Assembly: GCA_947365485.1 (NCBI GenBank)
Contig: CANAXK010000025.1
Location: 1-13,725 of the forward strand
Direction: 5' to 3'
Source: an uncultured bacterium
Lineage (GTDB): Bacteria; Cyanobacteriota; Vampirovibrionia; Gastranaerophilales; Gastranaerophilaceae
DNA length: 13,725 bases
A model generated the notes under the pieces. That model saw only the letters and a list, made by a program, of their open reading frames with translations, did no database searches and had not been told where the DNA came from. How positions within the stretch are numbered: position 1 is the stretch's first letter; each line of letters opens with the position of its first letter. Below are positions 1 to 6,568 of the stretch, in pieces. The position numbers and the translations under genes were made by a program.

Positions 1-375
1 CATGATACGTCCGGAAAACATTGGCTGGGCGCCTTCTCTGAACAAAGCCTGCGGTTCGTAATTACATCTTGTGGTGAGGCTTATTGTGTGCCACAGAATA
101 TTAATAATAACAACACTTTTTTCCTTGTCGTGCTCCACATAAATGTTTTCGGTTGTAATCCCGCGCGCAGAGAAAGATTGCTTGAGCGAATCTGCGATTG
201 CTTTGAAGTTATCAATCATCTCCGCGAAAATCTCAGTAGTGTTCAAAGTCGCATGCTGATAGTCCAAAAACTGCTTGTACATGTGAGTTGAAACAAGCCC
301 GATGCGCTCCTGGATTAGTGTGGATTTTCTAAAGGAAGTTTCCATGTTATTGAAATTTTCGTAGCCTTTACTCAA
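1..375 (-). CDS. Orphan protein, N-terminal part (gene runs off the left edge)
   Basis: An uninterrupted minus-strand frame of 125 codons enters from the left edge. I place the start at a TTG (375-373) because an AGGAGG (391-386) lies 10 bases upstream. The in-frame ATG at 345-343, ten codons in, has no ribosome site of its own. The visible part is soluble and mixed helical, with no membrane segment or signal peptide. It starts MSKGYENFNNMETSF and later contains the segment ENIYVEHDKEKSVVIINILW, a likely beta strand pair. I do not recognise a family. A promoter and an HLR1-like box lie just upstream, as for the other orphan genes in this window. The gene is real by frame and ribosome site; its function is unknown. 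Confidence 0.72.
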   Translation of the reverse strand, partial: MSKGYENFNNMETSFRKSTLIQERIGLVSTHMYKQFLDYQHATLNTTEIFAEMIDNFKAIADSLKQSFSARGITTENIYVEHDKEKSVVIINILWHTISLTTRCNYEPQALFREGAQPMFSGRIM

Positions 376-392
376 AGTTATAAAGCCTCCTG

Positions 393-421
393 ATATAATT
401 GTACACTCAAAACAATGTCAA
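393..421 (-). promoter_or_regulatory. Candidate promoter of the left-edge orphan gene
   Basis: On the minus strand a perfect TTGACA (421-416) is followed after 17 bases by TTATAT (398-393). The predicted start near 386 would fall inside the AGGAGG, which is tight. A slightly upstream alternative is TTTACA (427-422), 18 bases, then TACAAT (403-398), which leaves the ribosome site transcribed. Either way the leader is very short. Confidence 0.4.
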
Positions 422-433
422 TGTAAACTGATG

Positions 434-451
434 ATTGTAAAGAATTGTAAA
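434..451 (-). promoter_or_regulatory. HLR1-like direct repeat (box 1)
   Basis: Read on the minus strand this is TTTACAATTCTTTACAAT, a perfect fit to the HLR1 consensus (G/T)TTACA(A/T)(A/T)NN(G/T)TTACA(A/T)(A/T), the binding site of the cyanobacterial OmpR-type regulator RpaB. It lies about 48-65 bases upstream of the predicted start of the left-edge gene, and in the same gap as the small plus-strand gene at 548. Binding by an RpaB orthologue is inferred. Confidence 0.5.
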
Positions 452-547
452 AATTTTGACACAAAAGCGTTATCAAAATCGAAAAATGTGGAATAGGAAA
501 TATATAGGGTAAAACATACAGCAATCTCACGGAAAGGAGAGTTAGTT

Positions 548-634
548 ATGGAAATTTTAAACTTAGTTTTATTCGGATGTGTTTTCTACATGGCACTAAT
601 CGGGATACCTAGCCTTTGCGAGAAGCGTAAGTAG
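548..634 (+). CDS. Small hydrophobic protein, 28 residues
   Basis: ATG at 548 is preceded by AAAGGAGAG with 7 bases of spacing, a strong ribosome site that is the main evidence for this gene. The product begins MEILNLVLFGCVFYMALIG and ends in the basic tail CEKRK. It is therefore a single membrane-spanning helix with a positively charged C-terminus, which by the positive-inside rule would lie in the cytoplasm. It has two Cys. The stop (632-634) lies inside a small hairpin (622-640) and only four bases before the convergent end of yidD. No family recognised. It may be a small membrane regulator, a subunit or a toxin-like peptide; nothing in the sequence decides between these. An HLR1-like box lies about 100 bases upstream. 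Confidence 0.55.
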   Translation: MEILNLVLFGCVFYMALIGIPSLCEKRK

Positions 635-638
635 CGCT

Positions 639-848
639 TCAAGGCACCGGATCATACCCACCTTCGTTGAGCGGGTGGCAGCGGCATATCCTTTTTATAC
701 CAAGCCACCCGCCCTTTAAAACGCCGTATTTTACAATTGCCTGCCTCATGTATTCAGAGCAGGTAGGATAAAACCTGCACCTCGCAGGAGTAAGTGCAGA
801 AATCTTCTGGTATACCCATATTAAGCCTAAGAGCAGTTTTTTTATCAT
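639..848 (-). CDS. yidD: YidD, membrane protein insertion efficiency factor
   Basis: The 69-residue product shows the whole YidD signature: an amphipathic N-terminal helix ([16 protein letters not shown]), then [15 protein letters not shown], a KGGWLG block, and the end [14 protein letters not shown], with the three conserved Cys. YidD is a peripheral inner-membrane protein known to assist YidC in inserting membrane proteins; in most bacteria it sits between rnpA and yidC. Here it is detached from that cluster and follows an orphan one-helix gene by 20 bases, so co-transcription is likely. No clear Shine-Dalgarno precedes the ATG, which suggests coupling to the upstream gene. Length is normal for the family. 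Confidence 0.95.
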   Translation of the reverse strand: MIKKLLLGLIWVYQKISALTPARCRFYPTCSEYMRQAIVKYGVLKGGWLGIKRICRCHPLNEGGYDPVP

Positions 849-868
849 AGAATCATGTTAGCAGAAAA

Positions 869-1255
869 CTATGACTTCTTAAACCAGCCTTTAATTTTTT
901 CATACCCTTTAACAGCGTATTCTTTTGCCTGTGAGCACCACTTATGACATGGCTCTGTAATCTTGTCATACTTTTTAAAAAAGTCTTTAACCTTGCCGTC
1001 TTTTAGTTTTCCTACAACATCATATTTATGCACGCAGCCCAAGCCGCCGATTACAAGAGCAATAAATGCTGCTCCTTTCAAACCTTTTGATACAAAAGAA
1101 GATGATTTTTCCTCTTCGTAATCCCTGCCTCTAAAATTCACCGTATCCCTGTCAGGAGTCTGAACAATCGGGGTCTCAGGACGCGGGGTATCTACATTGC
1201 ATCTGGCTGCAACACTTCCACATGATTCTCCGCCATAAAATGATACATGATTCAT
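869..1255 (-). CDS. Orphan one-helix membrane protein, Lys-rich C-terminus
   Basis: Start chosen at the ATG at 1255-1253 because AAGGAGG lies 5 bases upstream; the frame stays open for 8 more codons but without a ribosome site. The 128-residue product has a polar, Pro-rich N-terminal region with the segment PRPETPIVQTPDRDTVNFRG, then a hydrophobic helix at about residues 59-76 (GLKGAAFIALVIGGLGCV), then a Lys-rich helical tail (about 80-128) with a CHKWC motif and the end KIKGWFKKS. There is no cleavable signal peptide. No family recognised. The layout matches two other orphans in this window (2690-2995 and 7982-9160). It precedes yidD by 20 bases, probably in one operon. Confidence 0.8.
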   Translation of the reverse strand: MNHVSFYGGESCGSVAARCNVDTPRPETPIVQTPDRDTVNFRGRDYEEEKSSSFVSKGLKGAAFIALVIGGLGCVHKYDVVGKLKDGKVKDFFKKYDKITEPCHKWCSQAKEYAVKGYEKIKGWFKKS

Positions 1256-1278
1256 ACAAACCTCCTTAGAGTTACACA

Positions 1279-1308
1279 CCTATACATGTAAAAACACTTT
1301 TCAGGCAA
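1279..1308 (-). promoter_or_regulatory. Candidate promoter of the orphan-yidD pair
   Basis: Minus strand: TTGCCT (1308-1303), 18 bases, TATAGG (1284-1279). The predicted start near 1272 gives a leader of about 17 bases that contains the AAGGAGG site. Confidence 0.4.
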
Positions 1309-1341
1309 AAATTGCTATATACAGGGCAAATATTAAAAAGT

Positions 1342-1359
1342 TTTACAAAACTTTACAAA
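1342..1359 (+). promoter_or_regulatory. HLR1-like direct repeat (box 2)
   Basis: TTTACAAAACTTTACAAA fits the HLR1 consensus at every constrained position. It overlaps the last codons and stop of the PilZ gene and lies about 70-87 bases upstream of the predicted start of the 869-1255 gene, the only gene whose promoter it could serve. In orientation it points away from that gene. Confidence 0.45.
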
Positions 1360-1988
1360 AGCCCGCTTCTTTTGTATTCAAGTTGTTTCTGGATACATTT
1401 TTGGGAGATAAAATCCATGTCATTTTCCTGCAAATCAACAAACCTGAATGCAGATTTTAGAATATCGTCTTCGTCATCAAAGCGCACAAATCTGGCTTTT
1501 GTCTTGAGTTCATGGTTTGGAAACAGAATCTTTATGTAAACATCTTCTATGCTGTCGATTTTATACGGGAGTTCAAGCCTTATGCCGTTTGCAGAGATAT
1601 CGTAAGTGGTGCAGGGAGTATGAATAATTTCGCCTTTTTCTTTATAAGAGAGCACAACTTTTTCCTGCATTCTTACCCTGAAATACTCCCTATTCTGCTG
1701 GTATTCAAGCCCGTCTGGGGTTTGGAGTGTAAAATATATATAAGGGTCTCTGATTTCAAAATACTTGAGAGTCGTTGTGGTTCTATACAGTCCGTTATTG
1801 CACACAAAGCTCAAAAGCACTTCCTGCGGTGCAGAAACGTGGATACCTTCTTCGTATTTTATGCAAGCCACGATTTCTCGCTCCCCCATAAATTTTATTG
1901 CAGCTTTTTTGCAGCAGGTTCTCTCTGAGCGATCTTTGTAGACAATTTTTATATAATTAATACTATCCAGATTAAGATTGAATTTCAT
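1353..1988 (-). CDS. PilZ-domain (YcgR-like) c-di-GMP-binding protein
   Basis: With the start at ATG 1988-1986 the product has 211 residues. The N-terminal ~95 residues form a beta-rich YcgR-N-like domain. The C-terminal part is a PilZ domain: the RxxxR motif is Arg100-Arg104 in NREYFRVR and the DxSxxG motif is Asp130-Gly135 in DISANG. Both motifs known to bind cyclic di-GMP are complete, so ligand binding is expected. Proteins of this layout act as c-di-GMP effectors, often on motility or surface machinery; no such genes are nearby, so the target is unknown. An ATG two codons upstream (1994) is possible, but an extended -10 box (TGATATAAT, ending at 1996) would place the transcript start at about the second ATG, predicting a leaderless mRNA. 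Confidence 0.9.
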   Translation of the reverse strand: MKFNLNLDSINYIKIVYKDRSERTCCKKAAIKFMGEREIVACIKYEEGIHVSAPQEVLLSFVCNNGLYRTTTTLKYFEIRDPYIYFTLQTPDGLEYQQNREYFRVRMQEKVVLSYKEKGEIIHTPCTTYDISANGIRLELPYKIDSIEDVYIKILFPNHELKTKARFVRFDDEDDILKSAFRFVDLQENDMDFISQKCIQKQLEYKRSGLL

Positions 1989-1995
1989 TACCATA

Positions 1996-2028
1996 ATTAT
2001 ATCAGATAAAACTACTTTGGAGTATAAT
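1996..2028. promoter_or_regulatory. Overlapping divergent promoters for the PilZ and HAD genes
   Basis: Two TATAAT hexamers face outward: one on the minus strand (2001-1996, with an extended TGA just before it) 7 bases from the PilZ ATG, and one on the plus strand (2023-2028) exactly 6 bases from the HAD ATG. The region where the HAD -35 would sit (about 2000-2005) overlaps the PilZ -10, so the two polymerases would compete. No good -35 is visible for either. Confidence 0.55.
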
Positions 2029-2034
2029 TAAGAT

Positions 2035-2721
2035 ATGAAAGGCATTATTTTTGATTTTAACGGGACGCTATACTGGGACTCACAGCTTCACTACGATGCG
2101 TGGAGAGAGTTCTCCAAAATTTTGAGAGGAACAGCTTTTTCTGACGAAGAAATGCGCGACAAGATGTTCGGACACACAAACGCCGACATCATTGAATACG
2201 CAATCGGCAAAAAGCCTTCTGAAGAGATGGTCGAAAAGTATGCCAAAGAAAAAGAATCACTCTACCGCAAGCGCTGCCTGCTTGATAGAGAAAGCTTTAA
2301 GCTTGCTCCCGGTGCTGTTGATTTTTTGGATTTTCTTAAAGAAAATGACATCCCGAGAACAATTGCAACAATGTCAGAATGGGATAATGTCGAGTTCTAC
2401 ATAAAAGAATTTAACCTCGCAAAATGGTTTGATTTGGATAAAATTGTGTACTCAAACGGAAAAATTCCGGGAAAACCAGCTCCTGACATATTCCTTATTG
2501 CAGCAGAAAGACTCGGTTTAGAGCCCAGAGACTGCGTTGTAGTCGAAGACGCTATTGCCGGAATAAAATCAGCCCAGAGTGCCGGAATAGGTAAAATTCT
2601 TGCGATAGCTTCACTTGAGCCAATAGAATTTTATAAAAAAATTGACTGCGTTGATACGATTATCAAAAACTTTGACGAACTTGACCGTGCTATTTTTGAT
2701 TGTCAACTTTCTCACTCTTAG
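2035..2721 (+). CDS. HAD-superfamily hydrolase, beta-phosphoglucomutase-like
   Basis: A 228-residue subfamily IA HAD protein. Motif I is FDFNGTLY (nucleophile Asp8, with Asn10 in the place of the usual second Asp). An alpha-helical cap covers about residues 15-90. Motif II lies at IATMSE, motif III Lys in GKPAPD, and motif IV Asp pair region in VVVEDAIAGI. Members of this family remove or move phosphate on small sugar phosphates; the substrate cannot be told from sequence. The Asn in motif I is a known variant, but it removes the residue that normally acts as general acid/base. The start ATG has no properly spaced ribosome site but lies 6 bases after TATAAT, predicting a leaderless mRNA. The 3' end overlaps the convergent gene by 32 bases. 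Confidence 0.88.
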   Translation: MKGIIFDFNGTLYWDSQLHYDAWREFSKILRGTAFSDEEMRDKMFGHTNADIIEYAIGKKPSEEMVEKYAKEKESLYRKRCLLDRESFKLAPGAVDFLDFLKENDIPRTIATMSEWDNVEFYIKEFNLAKWFDLDKIVYSNGKIPGKPAPDIFLIAAERLGLEPRDCVVVEDAIAGIKSAQSAGIGKILAIASLEPIEFYKKIDCVDTIIKNFDELDRAIFDCQLSHS

Positions 2722-2995
2722 GCGGGAAGATTTTTTGCCACAAGTTTTTCACGCCTTTTGCAACACCGCCGATAATCTTGGGAACAAGCGGCAAGAATGT
2801 CACGCCGGCAGCATAGCCGAGCCCGATTCCTGCGCCCATTTCAAACCCGCCGCCACCGCAGCCGAATCCGTATCCAAAGCACCCCGGAGAAAAGCTTCCC
2901 ATTCCCCAGCCACAGCCCCAGTTGTTCCAGCCGCAACCGCCTATGCGTCTGCCGTTTATAAAGATATTGGTGTTACTGATTGAACCACAGTACAT
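2690..2995 (-). CDS. Orphan Gly/Cys/Trp-rich protein with one hydrophobic segment
   Basis: The 101-residue product has a GAGGA ribosome site 7 bases before its ATG. Residues 1-50 are very rich in Gly, Cys, Trp and aromatic residues (CGWNNWGCGWGMG and FGYGFGCGGGG). Residues 52-79 are hydrophobic (GAGIGLGYAAGVTFLPLVPK), followed by a basic amphipathic stretch with a Trp (KGVKNLWQKIF) and a charged end. There is no classical signal peptide. No family recognised. The low-complexity N-terminus resembles surface or membrane-bound structural peptides, but that is a guess from composition. It diverges from mraY and shares with it an HLR1-like box. Convergent overlap with the HAD gene at 2690-2721 implies both cannot be elongated at once without collision. 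Confidence 0.75.
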   Translation of the reverse strand: MYCGSISNTNIFINGRRIGGCGWNNWGCGWGMGSFSPGCFGYGFGCGGGGFEMGAGIGLGYAAGVTFLPLVPKIIGGVAKGVKNLWQKIFPPKSEKVDNQK

Positions 2996-3059
2996 ATTTT
3001 TATCCTCGTTTTATACTTATATATATAAAGTATGCTCTCCTTAAATAATTGACTTAATT

Positions 3060-3099
3060 TTTACAAAAGTTTACATTACCCTAAAACTCGTGCTATGTA
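3060..3099 (+). promoter_or_regulatory. HLR1-like box 3 (3060-3077) and mraY operon promoter
   Basis: TTTACAAAAGTTTACATT (3060-3077) fits HLR1 perfectly. Its second half (TTTACA, 3070-3075) can serve as the -35 of a promoter with extended -10 TGCTATGTA (hexamer 3094-3099, spacing 18) for the mraY operon. The same box lies about 51-68 bases upstream of a weak minus-strand promoter (TTAAGG 3044-3039, 17 bases, TATAAG 3021-3016) for the Gly-rich orphan. It is thus placed to control both genes. Confidence 0.5.
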
Positions 3100-3153
3100 T
3101 TTGCCCCTGTTTGGAGTAAAATCAAAGGAGTAATCAGAAGGAGAAAAAGAGTT

Positions 3154-4113
3154 ATGATAATGATTGCAGTAGCATTGCTTATGAGTATGGTTTTGTGCCT
3201 CTTATTCGGAGTGCCGTATATAGACTTTTTGAGAAAGAAAACCATCGGGCAGTATATTCTTGATGTGGCACCGGAAGCTCATGCAAAAAAAGCCGGAACC
3301 CCGACAACTGGCGGTGTGTTTATCATTGCAGCGATTATTATTTCCTCAATAATAACCCTTTTGATGGCGCAGCAGATGGATAATTCTGCGTGGATAATTA
3401 TCATAACGCTTCTGTTTATGGCTCTTGCCGGATTTCAGGATGATTATTTAAAAATCAAAGGTCATGAAAACAAGGGCTTGAGTCCGCGCGGGAAGCTTGT
3501 AAGACAGATTCTGATAGCCCTGATTCCGACAATTTACGCAATGCAGACTTACGGAACGGTAATAACTCTCGGGTCAAAGTCTTTTGACTTAGGGTTCTTA
3601 TACCCGATTTTCACGGTCTTTGTTGTAACAGGTGCGTCTAACGCTTACAACCTTACAGACGGGCTTGACGGGCTTGCTGCTGCCACAGGGATTCCGGCGT
3701 TTATGGCGTGCGGTCTAATTGCGTTTATGGACGGGCATTCAGCGGCTGCGATTGTTGCAGCGACTGTAATCGGTGCGTTAATCGGGTTTTTGAGATACAA
3801 CAAGCCAAAAGCGCAGGTATTTATGGGTGACACAGGCTCACTTGCTCTTGGCGGGCTTCTCGGAACGCTTGCCGTGCTTGGAAGGTGCGAGCTTTTGCTT
3901 GCAGTATTCGGCGGGGTATTTGTTATAGAGACTTTATCTGTAATTTTGCAGGTTACATGTTTCAAGCTCACAGGGAAGCGAATTTTCAAGATGTCGCCGA
4001 TTCACCACCACTTCGAGCTTTGCAATCATTCTGAGATTAGAATTGTAAAAGAATTTACTCTTGTATCGCTTATACTTTCAGTAACAGCGGTAGTTTTAAA
4101 TATTATTCTCTAA
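3154..4113 (+). CDS. mraY: MraY, phospho-MurNAc-pentapeptide translocase
   Basis: Integral membrane enzyme of 319 residues that joins UDP-MurNAc-pentapeptide to undecaprenyl phosphate, giving lipid I. The family motifs appear in order: GTPTTGGVFI near residue 49, the Asp pair in GFQDDYLK near 94, NAYNLTDGLDGLAA near 165, FMGDTGSLALGG near 225, and the His cluster SPIHHHFE near 284. About ten hydrophobic helices are visible. The length matches the shorter, N-terminally trimmed MraY of Gram-positives and cyanobacteria. AAGGAG lies 10 bases before the first ATG; a second ATG two codons on is also usable. It heads a four-gene operon, with a 15-base gap to murD. Confidence 0.97.
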   Translation: MIMIAVALLMSMVLCLLFGVPYIDFLRKKTIGQYILDVAPEAHAKKAGTPTTGGVFIIAAIIISSIITLLMAQQMDNSAWIIIITLLFMALAGFQDDYLKIKGHENKGLSPRGKLVRQILIALIPTIYAMQTYGTVITLGSKSFDLGFLYPIFTVFVVTGASNAYNLTDGLDGLAAATGIPAFMACGLIAFMDGHSAAAIVAATVIGALIGFLRYNKPKAQVFMGDTGSLALGGLLGTLAVLGRCELLLAVFGGVFVIETLSVILQVTCFKLTGKRIFKMSPIHHHFELCNHSEIRIVKEFTLVSLILSVTAVVLNIIL

Positions 4114-4128
4114 GAAAGTGTGAATTTT

Positions 4129-5436
4129 ATGTCAGAAAAAGTTTTAATACTTGGTTTATCAAAAAGCGGAATTTCTGCTGCGGAATACGCTCTTACAAAG
4201 GGCTACGATGTTTTTATAACAGAATCAAAAGCCCCGAAAGAAGAGTTTAAGCAGAAGATTGAAGAATTAAAACAAAGAGGCGTAAAAATCGAGTGCGGAT
4301 ACCACAGTGACGAGTTCATTTCCGGCTCATCTTTTGCGGTAACAAGTCCTGGGATTCCGCCAAAATCAGAAATCTTTCAACGATTAAACGAGAAAAACAT
4401 CAAGATAATTTCTGAAATCGAGTTTGCTTACCTTAACACAAAGATTCCGTTTATCGTAATCACGGGAACAAACGGCAAAACCACCACAACAGCGCTTGTA
4501 TCGCACATTCTAAACAAGAAGTTTTCAGCGCCTGTATGCGGGAATATTGGGGTTCCGCCAACATCTCTGATAAGCGGAAACCACGATTTTCTTGTGTGTG
4601 AAGTAAGTTCTTATCAGGCTCAAATGACAGAAAAGTTCAAGGCAAAAATCGCCTGTTGGACTAATTTTACGCCTGACCACATTGACTGGCATGGAGGATT
4701 GGAAAACTACTTCAAGGCAAAGGCAAAGTTATTTTTGCCGCCGCAGGAGCCTGAATTTGCGATTCTTAATGCTAATGATTCAAAGCTCAAGGAGTTTTCT
4801 AAAGAGTGCAATAACGTTGTTTTCTTTGACGACTCTAAGGATTGCGGAATAATTGATGGCTATATCTGCTACAGGGGAGAGCGGGTTATTTCGCTCAAGG
4901 ACTGTCCGCTTGTGGGTCATCACAATTATCAAAACATCATGTGCGGGATAATTATTGCGAAGCTTCTCGGAATGAGTAGCTCTGACATAAAAGAGCAGGT
5001 AATGTCTTTCCGCGCGCCAGAGCACAGGCTTGAGAAGGTTCGCGAGATGGGCGGGATAACTTTTTACAACGATTCAAAGGCTACGAATCCGGAGGCATCA
5101 ATTGTTGCAATAGATTCCTTTAACAACACAGATGTTGCTTTGATTCTCGGGGGGCGAGACAAGAACACGGATTTGACGGAGATGTGTCATTCCATAAACA
5201 AGCACATCAAGACAGTGCTTTTGATTGGGGAGGCAACAGAAAGATTTGAAGAAAACCTGAAAAAAAATGGTTTTAGTAATATAATTAAAGAACACTCAAT
5301 GGAAGAAGCAATTGACAGAGCAATCAGTTTAAAACCTGACGTGGTACTTCTTTCACCGGCGTGCGCAAGCTTTGACATGTTCAAGAGTTACGAGCATAGA
5401 GGAGAAGTTTTCAAAGAGTATGTCTTATCTAAATAA
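4129..5436 (+). CDS. murD: MurD, UDP-MurNAc-L-alanine:D-glutamate ligase
   Basis: Cytoplasmic ATP-dependent ligase that adds D-Glu to UDP-MurNAc-L-Ala. The 435-residue product has the three Mur-ligase domains: an N-terminal Rossmann domain opening with EKVLILGLSKSGISAA, a central ATPase domain with the P-loop TGTNGKTTTT and the carbamylated-Lys region DHIDWHGGLENYFKAK, and a C-terminal domain with NDSKATNPEA, ILGGRDKNTD and SPACASFDMF. All catalytic signatures are present. I prefer ATG 4129 to the in-frame GTG at 4120 because the Rossmann fold starts right after it; the ribosome site is weak either way, which suits coupling to mraY. The end overlaps ftsW by 17 bases. Confidence 0.96.
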   Translation: MSEKVLILGLSKSGISAAEYALTKGYDVFITESKAPKEEFKQKIEELKQRGVKIECGYHSDEFISGSSFAVTSPGIPPKSEIFQRLNEKNIKIISEIEFAYLNTKIPFIVITGTNGKTTTTALVSHILNKKFSAPVCGNIGVPPTSLISGNHDFLVCEVSSYQAQMTEKFKAKIACWTNFTPDHIDWHGGLENYFKAKAKLFLPPQEPEFAILNANDSKLKEFSKECNNVVFFDDSKDCGIIDGYICYRGERVISLKDCPLVGHHNYQNIMCGIIIAKLLGMSSSDIKEQVMSFRAPEHRLEKVREMGGITFYNDSKATNPEASIVAIDSFNNTDVALILGGRDKNTDLTEMCHSINKHIKTVLLIGEATERFEENLKKNGFSNIIKEHSMEEAIDRAISLKPDVVLLSPACASFDMFKSYEHRGEVFKEYVLSK

Positions 5437-6568
5437 TTACAACACCGAAAAAATGAGTACGCAGAACATGCAATCAGACAGGCCGTTATTGATTGCGGTC
5501 ATTTTCCTTGTTGTAATCGGGCTTATGGCAATATTTTCTGCCAGCGCTCCAAAATGTATTGACATGGGGCTAAATCCTGCAAGGTTCCTCATCCAGCAGC
5601 TTCTTGGCGTGATAGTGGGGATTGTGGGTTTAAGGTTCCTTTCCAATTTTCATTACAAAAAGCTCATGGCATACACTTTGCCGTTTGCTGTTTTTGTAAT
5701 AATAATGCTTGTTCTGGTTAAAGTTGCCGGTACGACCGTAAACGGTGCGCAGCGCTGGATTAACATAGGGCCTTTGAGTTTGCAGCCGTCAGAGTTTGCA
5801 AAGCCGGCTGTTGTAATGCTTCTTGCTGCGGTTTTTTACAAGAACACAGATTTACTGGACAACAACAAAATCGTAACAGCGTTTGTGCCGATACTCATTA
5901 TGATAGGGCTTATTTTTACCCAGCCAAACTTAAGTATGGTGCTGCTTTTGCTTTCAACCTCCGTTGCAATATACTTATGCGCTGGCGGTTCTGTGCAGCT
6001 AATACTTGGCGGAGCAGGATTAATGATACCGCTTTTGCTTCTAAAAGGTTTGAAAGGCTACCAGTCATCTCGTATCACGACCTGGCTTCATCCGGAAGCT
6101 GACCCGCTCGGTGCCGGTTACAACATCATCCAGTCGCTTGTTGCGTTCGCCTCAGGCGGGTTTTACGGGCTTGGATACGGAGCTTCAAAGCAGAAGCTGG
6201 CATGGCTTCCGGAAGCGCACACAGACTTTATCTTTGCGGTAATCGGGGAAGAGCACGGATTTTTAGGGTGTTTTCTTATAATCTGTCTTTTCTGGACGAT
6301 TCTTCAGCGCGGGTTTGTGATTGCAGTCAAGTGTCAGGACATGTACGGAAAGCTGCTTGCTCTCGGGCTTACGTTCTCAATCTGTTTTCAGGGGTTCCTG
6401 AACATGTGGGTTGCAAGTTCGTTTGTACCGGCAACAGGTGTTCCGATGCCGTTCATTAGTTACGGCGGTTCATCTATCATGGTATCATTATGGATGGTTG
6501 GAATTTTATTAAACATATCAAAAGACAATGTGAGAAGGATAAGAACTAATGTCAGAAGTATACAATAG
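5420..6568 (+). CDS. ftsW: FtsW, septal peptidoglycan glycosyltransferase (SEDS family)
   Basis: The 382-residue polytopic membrane protein carries the SEDS signatures: NGAQRWINIGPLSLQPSEFA, then HPEADPLGAGYN, WLPEAHTDFIFAVIGEE, and PATGVPMPFISYGGSS. SEDS proteins polymerise lipid II together with a class B penicillin-binding protein; position between murD and murG argues for FtsW rather than RodA. Start choice is uncertain. ATG 5420 overlaps the end of murD and has only a distant GGAG; ATG 5453 (MSTQNM) has no ribosome site but would remove the overlap. The hydrophobic core begins after both. The matching transpeptidase gene (ftsI) is not in the window. Confidence 0.94.
   Translation: MSYLNNYNTEKMSTQNMQSDRPLLIAVIFLVVIGLMAIFSASAPKCIDMGLNPARFLIQQLLGVIVGIVGLRFLSNFHYKKLMAYTLPFAVFVIIMLVLVKVAGTTVNGAQRWINIGPLSLQPSEFAKPAVVMLLAAVFYKNTDLLDNNKIVTAFVPILIMIGLIFTQPNLSMVLLLLSTSVAIYLCAGGSVQLILGGAGLMIPLLLLKGLKGYQSSRITTWLHPEADPLGAGYNIIQSLVAFASGGFYGLGYGASKQKLAWLPEAHTDFIFAVIGEEHGFLGCFLIICLFWTILQRGFVIAVKCQDMYGKLLALGLTFSICFQGFLNMWVASSFVPATGVPMPFISYGGSSIMVSLWMVGILLNISKDNVRRIRTNVRSIQ

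Noticed and set aside
88..291. Plus-strand open frame of 67 codons at the left edge
   Set aside because: It lies opposite the minus-strand orphan gene, which has a good ribosome site and promoter; this frame has neither.
456..498. TTGACA at 456-461 as the promoter of the 28-residue peptide
   Set aside because: No acceptable -10 at 16-18 bases downstream; the -35 match alone is not enough.
622..640. Hairpin GAAGCG/CGCTTC between the small ORF and yidD as a bidirectional terminator
   Set aside because: Six-bp stem with no T-tract on either strand.
1512..1928. Plus-strand open frame of 138 codons opposite the PilZ gene
   Set aside because: The minus strand encodes complete PilZ motifs; the plus frame has no ribosome site and an unlikely composition.
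2642..2983. Plus-strand open frame opposite the Gly-rich orphan
   Set aside because: Ala/Pro-rich product is the expected shadow of a Gly/Cys-rich gene; the minus frame has the ribosome site.
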